DNA of 64,000 nucleotides from an uncultured Collinsella sp. Lineage in GTDB: Bacteria > Actinomycetota > Coriobacteriia > Coriobacteriales > Coriobacteriaceae. Each line of letters opens with the position of its first letter. Position 1 is the stretch's first letter. Shown piece after piece: positions 1-7,152 of this stretch. The stretch spans positions 5,743 through 69,742 of the forward strand of contig UQIN01000013.1 of NCBI GenBank assembly GCA_900541035.1, in the 5' to 3' direction. The translations under genes and the position numbers were made by a program. The notes under the pieces are model-generated. The model was not told the DNA's origin, did not search any database, and saw only the letters and a program-made list of their open reading frames with translations.

Positions 1-33
1 CTCGCTCGGGCGCGCACAATGAAGGGAGAGCGT

Positions 34-753
34 ATGAAGAGCTTTATTGCCGAGGATTCATTCTGGGAGCTGTTTCCGCGGGCAGCGGTCGGCGTTGTGG
101 TTGTGAAGGGCATGAAGCCCGCGGCTCAGATTCCTCAAGAGGACGTGGACGCGATTGCGGCGCTGCTCGATCGCGCCAACATCGATGCGGAACGCCACCT
201 GACGAGTGATACCATCAGCGAGAATGCGCCGGTTAAGGCTTGGCGTGACGCGTACCGGCTGTTCAAGACCAAGAAGGGCGCGCGTTGCTCAGTTGAGAAC
301 TTGCTCAAACGCGTGCTCAAAGGCAAGCCGGTGGGCCACATTACGCCCGCGGTGGATATTTACAACACGGTGTCGCTGACCTACGCGCTGCCCGTGGAAG
401 GCGAGGATCTGCATGCGATCGAGGGGGACCTTCGCCTGAAGGTGACCGACGGTGGCGATGCGTTCTTGCCGCTTGGCGAGGAGGCGGACGATCCGACGCT
501 GCCCGGCGAGCTCGCCTACATCGACGATGCGGGCGCTGTGTGCCGCTGCTGGAACTGGCGCGACGGCGTTCGCACGGCGCTGTCCGATGATTCGGCCGAT
601 GCGTTCCTGGCGATTGAGTGCGTGGAGCCCGAGCGGATGGGGGATTGCCAGGCTGCGATCGATCGCTTAGCCGAGCTGCTTGAGCGCTATCTGGGAGCGA
701 CGGTTGTCATTAAGACGCTTGTGACCCGCGACAATCCTTGCGTGGAACTGTAG
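34..753 (+). CDS. B3/B4 (PheT-like tRNA-binding fold) domain protein
   Basis: The product has 239 residues and resembles the stand-alone B3/B4 domain proteins (COG3382 type), which are related to the editing domain of the phenylalanyl-tRNA synthetase beta chain. Solo members have no settled role; amino-acid or tRNA quality control is a guess from the fold. Visible family features are the segment with VKAWRDAYRLFKTKKG, the basic stretch LLKRVLKGKPVGHITPAVD and the IYNTVSLTYALPVEGEDL core. I start it at 34 rather than at the in-frame ATG at 19 because GAAGGGAG at 21-28 is a good ribosome binding site for 34. It ends 27 bp before a palindromic repeat that could terminate it. No signal peptide or membrane segment is seen. 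Confidence 0.75.
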   Translation: MKSFIAEDSFWELFPRAAVGVVVVKGMKPAAQIPQEDVDAIAALLDRANIDAERHLTSDTISENAPVKAWRDAYRLFKTKKGARCSVENLLKRVLKGKPVGHITPAVDIYNTVSLTYALPVEGEDLHAIEGDLRLKVTDGGDAFLPLGEEADDPTLPGELAYIDDAGAVCRCWNWRDGVRTALSDDSADAFLAIECVEPERMGDCQAAIDRLAELLERYLGATVVIKTLVTRDNPCVEL

Positions 754-780
754 CGGCGCCTAGAACCTATTGATGCCCCA

Positions 781-820
781 AACCACCACAAAGGTGCCTG
801 TCCCCTTTGTGGTGGTTTTT
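781..820. repeat. Palindromic intergenic repeat, family 1, copy 1
   Basis: The arms AACCACCACAAAGG (781-794) and CCTTTGTGGTGGTT (804-817) are perfectly complementary, enclose the loop TGCCTGTCC and are followed by a T run. The hairpin could act as a rho-independent terminator for the upstream gene. The same sequence recurs four more times in the window, so it is a dispersed repeat as well as a hairpin. Confidence 0.9.
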
Positions 821-923
821 ATGTTGATGGGTTAACAAATGGGGTATTTGGGTACGGGTGTCGCCTTATGCGACTAAGATGTTTACCCGTTAGCATTATG
901 CAAGCGAAAGGCGGTCGTCTCCC

Positions 924-1373
924 ATGCAGCAGAGCGACGAGACACGTTTCGAGGACTTTGTCGGACTGATCAGCGGACTCTACAAGGAGATCCAGCGCAT
1001 TAAGACGTCTGAGGGCGCAAGGCTGGGTCTCAAGGGCTCCGACGTTATGTGCCTGTACTATCTTGAGCGCAGCAAGGACGGCCTGACTGGCGCCGACCTG
1101 GCTCGCATGGCAGGCGTGACCCGCGCCGCCGTCTCGCGTACGCTGGCGCATCTGGAGGAGGGTGGCTACGTCGAGGTCGATGATTCGGGCGATGCCGCCG
1201 TTAAGTATCGTGCTCCGGTGCGCCTGACCGCTCTGGGCGGCGAGAGCATGAGCGAGGCGGACCGCATCATTCGCGAGGTGCTCGATACCACCGGTAAGGC
1301 TATGGGTGTGGAGCAGCGCGAGCAGATGTATGCGTCGCTGCGCACGATTCTCAACACCCTGCGCGAGATCTAA
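924..1373 (+). CDS. MarR-family transcriptional regulator
   Basis: This 149-residue winged-helix protein has the MarR layout: an N-terminal dimerisation helix, then LKGSDVMCLYYLERSKDGLTG leading into the recognition helix region GVTRAAVSRTLAHLEEGGYV (about residues 68-87), a beta wing, and a C-terminal helix. Its ligand cannot be read from sequence. The upstream region (855-890) has two nested dyads, ACGGGT...ACCCGT and GTCG...CGAC, which could be its own operator. It lies 119 bp upstream of degV in the same direction, so co-regulation with fatty-acid uptake is possible but unproven. Confidence 0.85.
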   Translation: MQQSDETRFEDFVGLISGLYKEIQRIKTSEGARLGLKGSDVMCLYYLERSKDGLTGADLARMAGVTRAAVSRTLAHLEEGGYVEVDDSGDAAVKYRAPVRLTALGGESMSEADRIIREVLDTTGKAMGVEQREQMYASLRTILNTLREI

Positions 1374-1492
1374 GGCCGCCAAGGCATTTGCTTCCAATTA
1401 ACAACTGCATAGTCCCGTTTGAGTGCGTATGCCGTGCCGGGGCATTGCTGTCAAAATTCCCCGCGAGAGGTCCGCGAAAGAAAGGATTCGCT

Positions 1493-2347
1493 ATGTCCAT
1501 TCGTATTATTACCGATTCCGCGAGCGATATGTCGCCGGCTGAGCACCCCGCTCTGCATGTTCTGCCGCTGTCCGTCACCTTTGGCACCGATGTGTACATG
1601 GATGGCGTCGACATCGATCACCAGCGCTTTTACGAGATGCTCGTGGAGCGCGATGAGCTGCCCAAGACCGGCCAGGTCAACCCGTACGCGTTTTCGCAGG
1701 CTATTGCCGAGGCGCGTGATGCCGGCGATGAGGCTGTGATTATTACCGTGGGCGCTAAGCTTTCGGGCACCAATCAGAGTGCCCGTACCGCACTTGCCGA
1801 GGCGCCGGGCGGCGACGTGTACGTGGTGGATAGCAACAACGTCACTCTGGGTGAGCGTGTCCTGGTCGAGTATGCCCTGCGCCTGGTGGACGAGGGCCGT
1901 AATGCGGCCCAGATCGCGGCGGCCGTCGAGGCCGTCCGTGACCGCGTGGTCGTCATCGGCCTGCTCGAGACGCTGGAGTACCTGGTTCGCGGCGGTCGTC
2001 TATCTGCTGCGGCCGGCGCCGTGGGCACGCTGCTCAACGTGAAGCCCGTGGTGGCTGTCGAGGACGGCCTTATCGTGCAGTTGGGCAAGGCGCGCGGTTC
2101 CAAGAACGGCCGCAACCTGCTCAACCAAAAGGTCGAAAAGTCAGGCGGCATCGACTTTTCCATGCCGCTGGCGCTGGGCTATACGGGCCTTTCGGATGCG
2201 GTGCTCAAGAAGTATGTCGAGGACAGCGCGGCACTGTGGGCTGGCCACACCGAGGGCGAGTTGCCCGTTCACACCATCGGCGCCACCATCGGCACCCACG
2301 TAGGCCCCGGCGCCGTCGCCGTAGCCTTCTTCCAGCCCGCCAACTAA
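1493..2347 (+). CDS. DegV family fatty-acid-binding protein (FakB-like)
   Basis: The product has 284 residues. DegV/FakB proteins bind a fatty acid and present it to the kinase FakA for phosphorylation. The N-terminus IRIITDSASDMSP carries the conserved TDSASD motif, followed by LPLSVTFG, the GAKLSGTNQSA segment that binds the carboxylate, and the C-terminal GYTGLSDA and IGTHVGPGAV motifs. I place the start at ATG 1493 because it has GAAAGAAAGGA just upstream and gives the usual DegV length; an upstream in-frame ATG at 1388 would add 35 atypical residues. No FakA-type kinase is in the window. The gene ends 13 bp before a palindromic repeat. Confidence 0.92.
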   Translation: MSIRIITDSASDMSPAEHPALHVLPLSVTFGTDVYMDGVDIDHQRFYEMLVERDELPKTGQVNPYAFSQAIAEARDAGDEAVIITVGAKLSGTNQSARTALAEAPGGDVYVVDSNNVTLGERVLVEYALRLVDEGRNAAQIAAAVEAVRDRVVVIGLLETLEYLVRGGRLSAAAGAVGTLLNVKPVVAVEDGLIVQLGKARGSKNGRNLLNQKVEKSGGIDFSMPLALGYTGLSDAVLKKYVEDSAALWAGHTEGELPVHTIGATIGTHVGPGAVAVAFFQPAN

Positions 2348-2359
2348 CCGACCTGCCAT

Positions 2360-2400
2360 AAACCACCACAAAGGGGACAGGCACCTTTGTGGTGGTTTAT
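2360..2400. repeat. Palindromic intergenic repeat, family 1, copy 2 (inverted)
   Basis: This has the same arms as copy 1, but the loop reads GGGGACAGGCACC, the reverse complement of the other copies, so the element is inserted in the opposite orientation. It sits 13 bp after the degV stop and 28 bp before the MGMT start, inside the probable 5' leader of the latter. Confidence 0.88.
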
Positions 2401-2427
2401 GCTTTTCCGGGTGGAAGGGAGCGAGCA

Positions 2428-2748
2428 ATGGCGTCTGAGGGCTTTTTTGAACGGGTGTACGAGGTGGTCGAGCAGATCCCCGAGGGGATGGTCGCCACGT
2501 ATGGCCAGGTGGCGCTGCTTGCCGGTCGTCCACGAAGTGCGCGGTACGTGGGGTATGCCCTGCATAGTAATCCGCGCCCCGGCGAGATTCCCTGTCACCG
2601 CGTGGTGTTTGCCGACGGGCACATATGCGAGGGCTTCGCTTTTGGCGGTCCCGATGCTCAACGTGAGCTTTTGCTAGGGGAAGGTGTGGCGTTTAAGGAC
2701 GACATGCACGTCGACTTGGCCGCCTGTCGCTGGCCTGCCGGGCTCTAG
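2428..2748 (+). CDS. Single-domain methylated-DNA--protein-cysteine methyltransferase
   Basis: This 106-residue protein corresponds to the C-terminal DNA-binding/alkyl-acceptor domain of O6-alkylguanine-DNA alkyltransferase. It contains the helix-turn-helix segment GMVATYGQVALLAGRPRSARYVG, with the arginine finger, and the active-site motif IPCHRVV. Because the acceptor cysteine is present, I favour real methyltransferase activity over an alkyltransferase-like (ATL) protein, in which that Cys is replaced. The N-terminal domain of full MGMT is absent, as in many small bacterial forms. The start at 2428 has GTGGAAGGGA upstream. The gene is bracketed by two family 1 palindromes in opposite orientation. 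Confidence 0.85.
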   Translation: MASEGFFERVYEVVEQIPEGMVATYGQVALLAGRPRSARYVGYALHSNPRPGEIPCHRVVFADGHICEGFAFGGPDAQRELLLGEGVAFKDDMHVDLAACRWPAGL

Positions 2749-2764
2749 CGGTTCTGCCGTGGCG

Positions 2765-2805
2765 AAAACCACCACAAAGGCGCCTGTCCCCTTTGTGGTG
2801 GTTTT
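2765..2805. repeat. Palindromic intergenic repeat, family 1, copy 3
   Basis: The arms AAAACCACCACAAAGG and CCTTTGTGGTGGTTTT form a 16-bp stem with the loop CGCCTGTCC. It lies 17 bp after the MGMT stop codon and could terminate that gene. Confidence 0.88.
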
Positions 2806-2813
2806 ACGCTGTA

Positions 2814-3036
2814 GGTTTACCAGAGCTAACTTATGGAGAAGGTGTGGTGGCGTACTTTTCCATCAGAAAGTAAACCACGGTGAACTATATTGGTTTCAGC
2901 AACGGAGCAGGCAATAGGCGATGAAAAAGCCTGCCCTGTTGAGTTTGATTCGCATTCCTCCCCTCTGTGCGATTCAACGGTGTACTTCGGGAACAGGCCC
3001 GCTGGCAACTAGCTGCCGGCGGGCCTGTTCCTGTTT
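2814..3036 (+). ncRNA. Candidate structured non-coding RNA with terminator
   Basis: This gene-free stretch has dense pairing potential. TACTTT/AAAGTA lies inside GTGGT/ACCAC at about 2846-2880, GGTTTAC (2814-2820) can pair with GTAAACC further down, and GCAGGC/GCCTGC form a hairpin at about 2908-2934. The region ends in a 12-bp stem, GAACAGGCCCGC (2991-3002) with GCGGGCCTGTTC (3019-3030), followed by a T-rich tail, which looks like an intrinsic terminator. No good reading frame is present. I cannot assign a family. The raiA motif RNA, known from Firmicutes and Actinobacteria, is one candidate to test. Confidence 0.4.
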
Positions 3037-3078
3037 GTCGAGGGGGTGCGATGGACGGAGCCGAAGCGGTCCGGCTCC

Positions 3079-3108
3079 AAAAAAGGCGGACGCCGTAGCG
3101 CCCGCCCT
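3079..3108 (-). terminator. Rho-independent terminator of trpS
   Basis: Read on the minus strand, GGCGGGCGC, a short loop and GCGTCCGCC are followed by TTTTTT, 34 bp beyond the trpS stop codon. Confidence 0.8.
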
Positions 3109-3141
3109 AAAGCAATCGAAAGCTCAAGCCAGCAGATCGGT

Positions 3142-4191
3142 CTAGTACACCATGCCCATGGCGTCCTGAACCTCGGCCAGGGTCTGCTCGGCGATCTCGT
3201 TGGCGCGACGGTTGCCCTCGTGCAGCACGTCCTTCACGTAATCCAGATCGTTCTCGTAGCGCTGGCGACGCTCGCGGATAGGTGCGAAGTACTCGTTGAC
3301 GGCCTCGGTCGCGTACTTCTTGAGCTGGCCGGAGCCGCCCATGCCAATCTCCTCGGCAATTTCGACCTCGGAGCGACCGGTGCAGATGGCGGCCGTCGAA
3401 AGCAAACCGGACACGCCGGGGCGGTTCTCGGGATCGAACGTGATCATGCGCTCGGAGTCGGTCTGGCTCTTTTTGATGCGCTTGGCCGTTTCCTCGGCGG
3501 TCATCGAGATGTTGATGGCGTTGCCGTAGCTCTTGCTCATCTTGCGGCCGTCCAGGCCGGGCAGCAGCGGGGTCTCGGACAGCAGCGCGTCGACCTCGGG
3601 GAACACCTTGCCGTAGCGGTTGTTAAAGCGGCGGGCGATGGTGCGGGTGAGCTCGATGTGCGGCAGCTGGTCACGACCGACGGGCACCACGTTGCCCTTG
3701 CAGAACAGGATGTCGCAGGCCTGATGCACCGGGTAGGTGAGCAGAAGGCCGGTAAGCTCATGGCCCGAGGCCTCCATCTCGGCCTTGACGGTGGGGTTGC
3801 GCGCCAGCTCGGCCTCGGACACCAGCGACAGGAACGGCAGCATGAGCTGGTTGGCGGCGGGCACGGCGGAGTGCGCGTAGATCATGGTCTTGTCGGGATC
3901 GATACCGCAGGCAAGGTAGTCCATGACCATGTTGTACACGTTGTCCTGGATGTGCTCGGTCGTGTCGCGGTCGGTGATGACCTGGTAGTCGGCGATGAGC
4001 ACGTTGGTCTTGGCGCCCATGTTCTGCAGCTCAACACGGCCCTTGAGGGTGCCGAAGTAGTGGCCCAGGTGCAGACGGCCGGTGGGGCGGTCGCCGGTGA
4101 GCATGGTGAACTTCTCGGGCGTCTTGGTCAGGCCCTCGCGAATGGCGTTGCTCTTTTGCAGCGCGACTTCGTAGCTGTTCTCGTTTGGCAT
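3142..4191 (-). CDS. trpS: Tryptophanyl-tRNA synthetase
   Basis: This class I synthetase of 349 residues charges tRNA-Trp. The HIGH-like motif appears as TGRLHLGHYFG near the N-terminus and the KMSKS motif as GRKMSKSYGNAI. The ATP and tryptophan pocket segments MIYAHSAVPAANQLM and VGRDQLPHIELTR are also present. I start it at 4191 (MPNENSYEV) because AGGAGCAAT precedes that ATG and the length is then typical. Extending to 4296 would add 35 residues of unlikely composition. No T-box anti-terminator signature is visible in the 170 bp between it and the upstream tagO-like gene. Confidence 0.97.
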   Translation of the reverse strand: MPNENSYEVALQKSNAIREGLTKTPEKFTMLTGDRPTGRLHLGHYFGTLKGRVELQNMGAKTNVLIADYQVITDRDTTEHIQDNVYNMVMDYLACGIDPDKTMIYAHSAVPAANQLMLPFLSLVSEAELARNPTVKAEMEASGHELTGLLLTYPVHQACDILFCKGNVVPVGRDQLPHIELTRTIARRFNNRYGKVFPEVDALLSETPLLPGLDGRKMSKSYGNAINISMTAEETAKRIKKSQTDSERMITFDPENRPGVSGLLSTAAICTGRSEVEIAEEIGMGGSGQLKKYATEAVNEYFAPIRERRQRYENDLDYVKDVLHEGNRRANEIAEQTLAEVQDAMGMVY

Positions 4192-4361
4192 GATTGCTCC
4201 TAACGTTCGTTCGCAGGTTTTGATGATAACGCGTTTATTGGAGGGGCGGTGCGTAAGTAGGCGAGGGGCGGGAGAGGGACGCGCGTGCTGCGGCATGTGC
4301 GATGGGTGCGGCGCGGCCGCGCTTGGCTAACGGTGCCTTGGCACATCCTCGGCAGCTTGCC

Positions 4362-5561
4362 CTAGAGCTTGTGGTGGCGCTCTTCTTTGCGCTCCTCGGC
4401 TGCCTGCTCCTCCTGCTTAAAAGCGGGGTCGTCGGGGGTGACCAGTTCGTCCTCGTGCGTGCGCTTGTTGTAATGGTGGCGTAGTACGGGTTCAAACAGG
4501 TGCAGGTGCTTGGCGAAGGCCGCCGAGCCAATGGCGAGCACGGTAAAGATGAGCACACGCATGGGCACTTCGACCTGGTTAATCGCGGCGGCGCCGGCCG
4601 AAAGCATGATGCACCAGGCATAGATGAGCAGCACGGCCTGTTTTTGGTTGTAGCCTTCTTGGATCAGGCGGTGGTGGATGTGGCCCTTGTCGGCCTGCCC
4701 GATACTAATGTGGGCGCGCTTGCGGCGCACAATGGCGCTAAACGTGTCGATGATGGGCACGCCGGCAACGATGAGCGGAATGATAAGCGAGGTGAGTGCG
4801 GCGGTGCGGCTCACGTTGAGCAGCGAGATGGAGCCCAGCGCAAAGCCCAGAAGCAGCGACCCCGAGTCGCCCAAGAAGATGCTTGCGGGGTTGAAGTTGT
4901 AGCGCAAAAAGGCCAGACAGGCGCCAAAGAGCGCAATGGAGAGCGCGGCGGCGTCGATGCGGCCCGAGAGAACGGCCATCGAAAACATGGTGAACGACGC
5001 GATGCCGCAGATGCCCGTGGCCAAGCCGTCGAGGCCGTCGATGAGGTTAATGATGTTAGTGAATGCCACCAGATAGATCACGGTGATGGGGTAGGCGAGC
5101 CATCCGAGCATGATCTCGCCGGGAGCAAACGGGTTGACGATGACGCCGATTTTTAGGCCGCCCATGCAGGCGATAAGCGCGGCGAGGACCTGTCCGGCCA
5201 GCTTTTGCTTGGGCGTGAGCTGGAAGACGTCGTCGATAGCGCCGGTCGCAAAGATGACGGTAAAGGAGAGCGCCAGCATGGGATAGCTAATGTGAAGGCG
5301 CGGGTGCGGCACCAGGACGGGTGGCCAGCCTAGGTACCAGGTGCCTAGGATTTGCACAATGCAGGCAACGACCAGGCCCAAAAACACCGCCGTTCCGCCC
5401 AAACGCGGGATGGGCTTGGTGTTGATGCGGCGCTTAGAAGGATAGTCGACGGCATCGAGCTTAATTGCCAAGCGCTTGACCAGGGGCACCGCGAGGAAGG
5501 TCGTGATAAAAGCCGCCGCTGCCACGCATAGGTACGGTATGTAGCTCGGGGATGAAGCCAT
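4362..5561 (-). CDS. Undecaprenyl-phosphate glycosyl-1-phosphate transferase (TagO/WecA/MraY family)
   Basis: This integral membrane enzyme of 399 residues has about ten or eleven hydrophobic segments. The family transfers a sugar-1-phosphate, usually GlcNAc-1-P, from a UDP-sugar to undecaprenyl phosphate, the first step of teichoic acid or polysaccharide assembly. Diagnostic motifs are the N-terminal loop KRRINTKPIPRLGG, the Asp-rich NIINLIDGLDGLATG, and LRYNFNPASIFLGDSGSLLLG, with a C-terminal basic HIHHRL segment. MraY is less likely because the KRRI..K/PRLGG and HHRL signatures fit WecA/TagO. The cytoplasmic C-terminal tail (about 60 residues) is highly charged. It could feed the surface-polymer genes further along this window. 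Confidence 0.9.
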   Translation of the reverse strand: MASSPSYIPYLCVAAAAFITTFLAVPLVKRLAIKLDAVDYPSKRRINTKPIPRLGGTAVFLGLVVACIVQILGTWYLGWPPVLVPHPRLHISYPMLALSFTVIFATGAIDDVFQLTPKQKLAGQVLAALIACMGGLKIGVIVNPFAPGEIMLGWLAYPITVIYLVAFTNIINLIDGLDGLATGICGIASFTMFSMAVLSGRIDAAALSIALFGACLAFLRYNFNPASIFLGDSGSLLLGFALGSISLLNVSRTAALTSLIIPLIVAGVPIIDTFSAIVRRKRAHISIGQADKGHIHHRLIQEGYNQKQAVLLIYAWCIMLSAGAAAINQVEVPMRVLIFTVLAIGSAAFAKHLHLFEPVLRHHYNKRTHEDELVTPDDPAFKQEEQAAEERKEERHHKL

Positions 5562-5762
5562 GAATCTAAAACCGCCAAGCGTCGAAGGAAAAGGTCAAAG
5601 GTTGCTACGCGGAAATGGCATAGCTGTCCCATGATACTCGACCGAGGGGGGTGCGGAGGTTTGCACCGTGCGATTATCACGCGCATACCAGATATTGGAA
5701 TGTTGTCGATGGCTTGTCGGGATGCCGGCGGGGATCCATATGGACTGTATGGTGATTTTCGG

Positions 5763-5940
5763 CAAAAGAAAACCACCCCCCACGTTACGAAAATGAACCC
5801 ACCTAAAACAGGTGGGTGCCCTCATCGACTGTTCCAGCGTCCTTAACAACGAAGGATACCTGTACTAGGCACGACTGTGTGGGCTCCCTAAATAAACGCG
5901 ACGGTTCACCCAGTTGCTCCGCGGGGGGCGGAATACCTAC
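5763..5940 (-). ncRNA. ssrS: Candidate 6S RNA (ssrS)
   Basis: On the minus strand the sequence folds into a rod of about 175 nt. A 9-bp closing stem pairs CCGCCCCCC (5923-5931) with GGGGGGTGG (5773-5781). An internal loop and the inner stem TGAACC/GGTTCA follow, then a 3'-side hairpin ACCCACCT-GTTTT-AGGTGGGT (about 5798-5818), and an apical stem TCCTT/AAGGA. This layout of closing stem, central bubble with a 3'-strand hairpin, and terminal stem is that of 6S RNA, which binds housekeeping RNA polymerase. A TTTTCTTTT run follows the closing stem. A possible -10 (TTATGAT) lies just upstream on the minus strand. The assignment is by structure only, without a model search. Confidence 0.55.
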
Positions 5941-5973
5941 ATCATAAAGCGGCACTTTATCGATTCCAGTCTT

Positions 5974-6084
5974 GACATTACAAAAATCGTGTCGGACGAT
6001 TACGGCGCCTTAGGGACGGAGCCGTCTACCCGGTCTGGCCCTTTACGTTTGAGCTGCTGAATCGTTGTTTTGGAGCATGTTTTT
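5974..6084 (+). promoter_or_regulatory. Probable promoter and leader of the radical SAM gene
   Basis: A consensus -35 TTGACA stands at 5974-5979, about 105 bp before the start codon. The -10 is not obvious at the right spacing, so only the -35 is well supported. Confidence 0.3.
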
Positions 6085-7023
6085 ATGCCGACGTCGTTGA
6101 CCGAACTTTTTTCGCCCGCCTGCCATTTGTGTCCGCGCCGTTGCGGTGCGGCGCGCGATGAGGGCGCGCACGGCGTCTGCGGTGCTAACGACACGCTCAA
6201 GGTGGCCCGCGCCGCGCTTCATATGTGGGAGGAGCCGCCTATCTCGGGCGAGGCCGGTTCGGGCGCGATCTTCTTTAGCGGTTGCTCGCTTAAATGTATC
6301 TACTGCCAGAACCACGAGATCTCGACCGGCAATTTTGGCCTTGAGATTTCGCCTGAGCGCCTGGTCGAGATTATGCTGGAACTGCAGGACCAGGGTGCCA
6401 ACAACATCAATTTGGTGACGGCGACGCACTATGCGCACCTGTTGCCTGCCGTGATTGCCGCGGCACGGGCGCGCGGACTGGTTATCCCGATCGTCTACAA
6501 CACGAGTGGTTACGAGCGCGCGAGTGCCGTGGCGGCGCTGGGCGACCTGGTCGATGTGTGGCTTACCGACTTTAAATATGCCAATGCCGGGCTTGCGCAG
6601 TCGCTCTCTCATATAAAGGACTACCCACGTGTGGCCGTGTCAGGCCTGGCTCAGATGGCGCGCGAGATCGAGCGCCGCGGGGGAGAGATGGTGGATGAGG
6701 GCGGGCTCATGAAGCGCGGCATGATTGTGCGCCATCTGGTACTGCCGGGACATGCAGACGATTCGTGTCGCGTGCTGGACCTGGTGTGGCAGACGGTGGG
6801 CGATGTGCCGATCTCGGTCATGAACCAGTACACGCCCAATGCACTTATGCGCGAGCAGGGCGGCGACCTGGCGCGTGCCGTGACGCGCGAGGAGTACGAG
6901 CAGGTGCTCGACCATGCCGACGACCTGGGTTTTACGACGATGTTCTGGCAAGAGGGCGGCGCGGTAGACGAGAGCTTCACCCCGGCCTTCGACACCACCG
7001 GTGTTCTTACCAGCGCAAAGTAG
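6085..7023 (+). CDS. Radical SAM protein, PflX type (pyruvate formate-lyase activating enzyme-like)
   Basis: The product has 312 residues. The N-terminal Cys-rich segment CHLCPRRCGAARDEGAHG...C is typical of the PflX (COG1313) group. It is followed by the radical SAM cluster motif GCSLKCIYCQNHEIS (CxxxCxxC), then NINLVTATHYAHLL and VIPIVYNTSGYE of the barrel. The family uses SAM and a [4Fe-4S] cluster to make a 5'-deoxyadenosyl radical. The substrate of PflX proteins is not established, and no glycyl-radical enzyme lies next to it. I start at ATG 6085 (GGAG at 6072-6075) rather than at the upstream TTG 6070. An IS110 element lies directly downstream. Confidence 0.85.
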   Translation: MPTSLTELFSPACHLCPRRCGAARDEGAHGVCGANDTLKVARAALHMWEEPPISGEAGSGAIFFSGCSLKCIYCQNHEISTGNFGLEISPERLVEIMLELQDQGANNINLVTATHYAHLLPAVIAAARARGLVIPIVYNTSGYERASAVAALGDLVDVWLTDFKYANAGLAQSLSHIKDYPRVAVSGLAQMAREIERRGGEMVDEGGLMKRGMIVRHLVLPGHADDSCRVLDLVWQTVGDVPISVMNQYTPNALMREQGGDLARAVTREEYEQVLDHADDLGFTTMFWQEGGAVDESFTPAFDTTGVLTSAK

Positions 7024-7152
7024 TGCGTTCGTCGATGATTTTTCTGGGACGTGTCTCTATAGTTTTGTCAACCGCGTGCTTCGCGCCATTTCGGCATGAC
7101 GCATCCGGGCGCCCGGCGCCCCCGCTTCCCCTTCGGTTGATCCCGCCGCCCG

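Noticed and set aside
2921..3145. Short plus-strand frame between MGMT and trpS as a gene
   Set aside because: It runs through a terminator hairpin and has no good ribosome site. The region reads better as structured RNA.
3046..4203. 385-codon plus-strand open frame opposite trpS
   Set aside because: It is a His/Val/Gly/Leu-rich shadow without family features. trpS has intact HIGH and KMSKS motifs.
4192..4361. T-box or tryptophan leader before trpS
   Set aside because: No TGGNACCGCGG-like sequence or Trp-rich leader peptide is visible.
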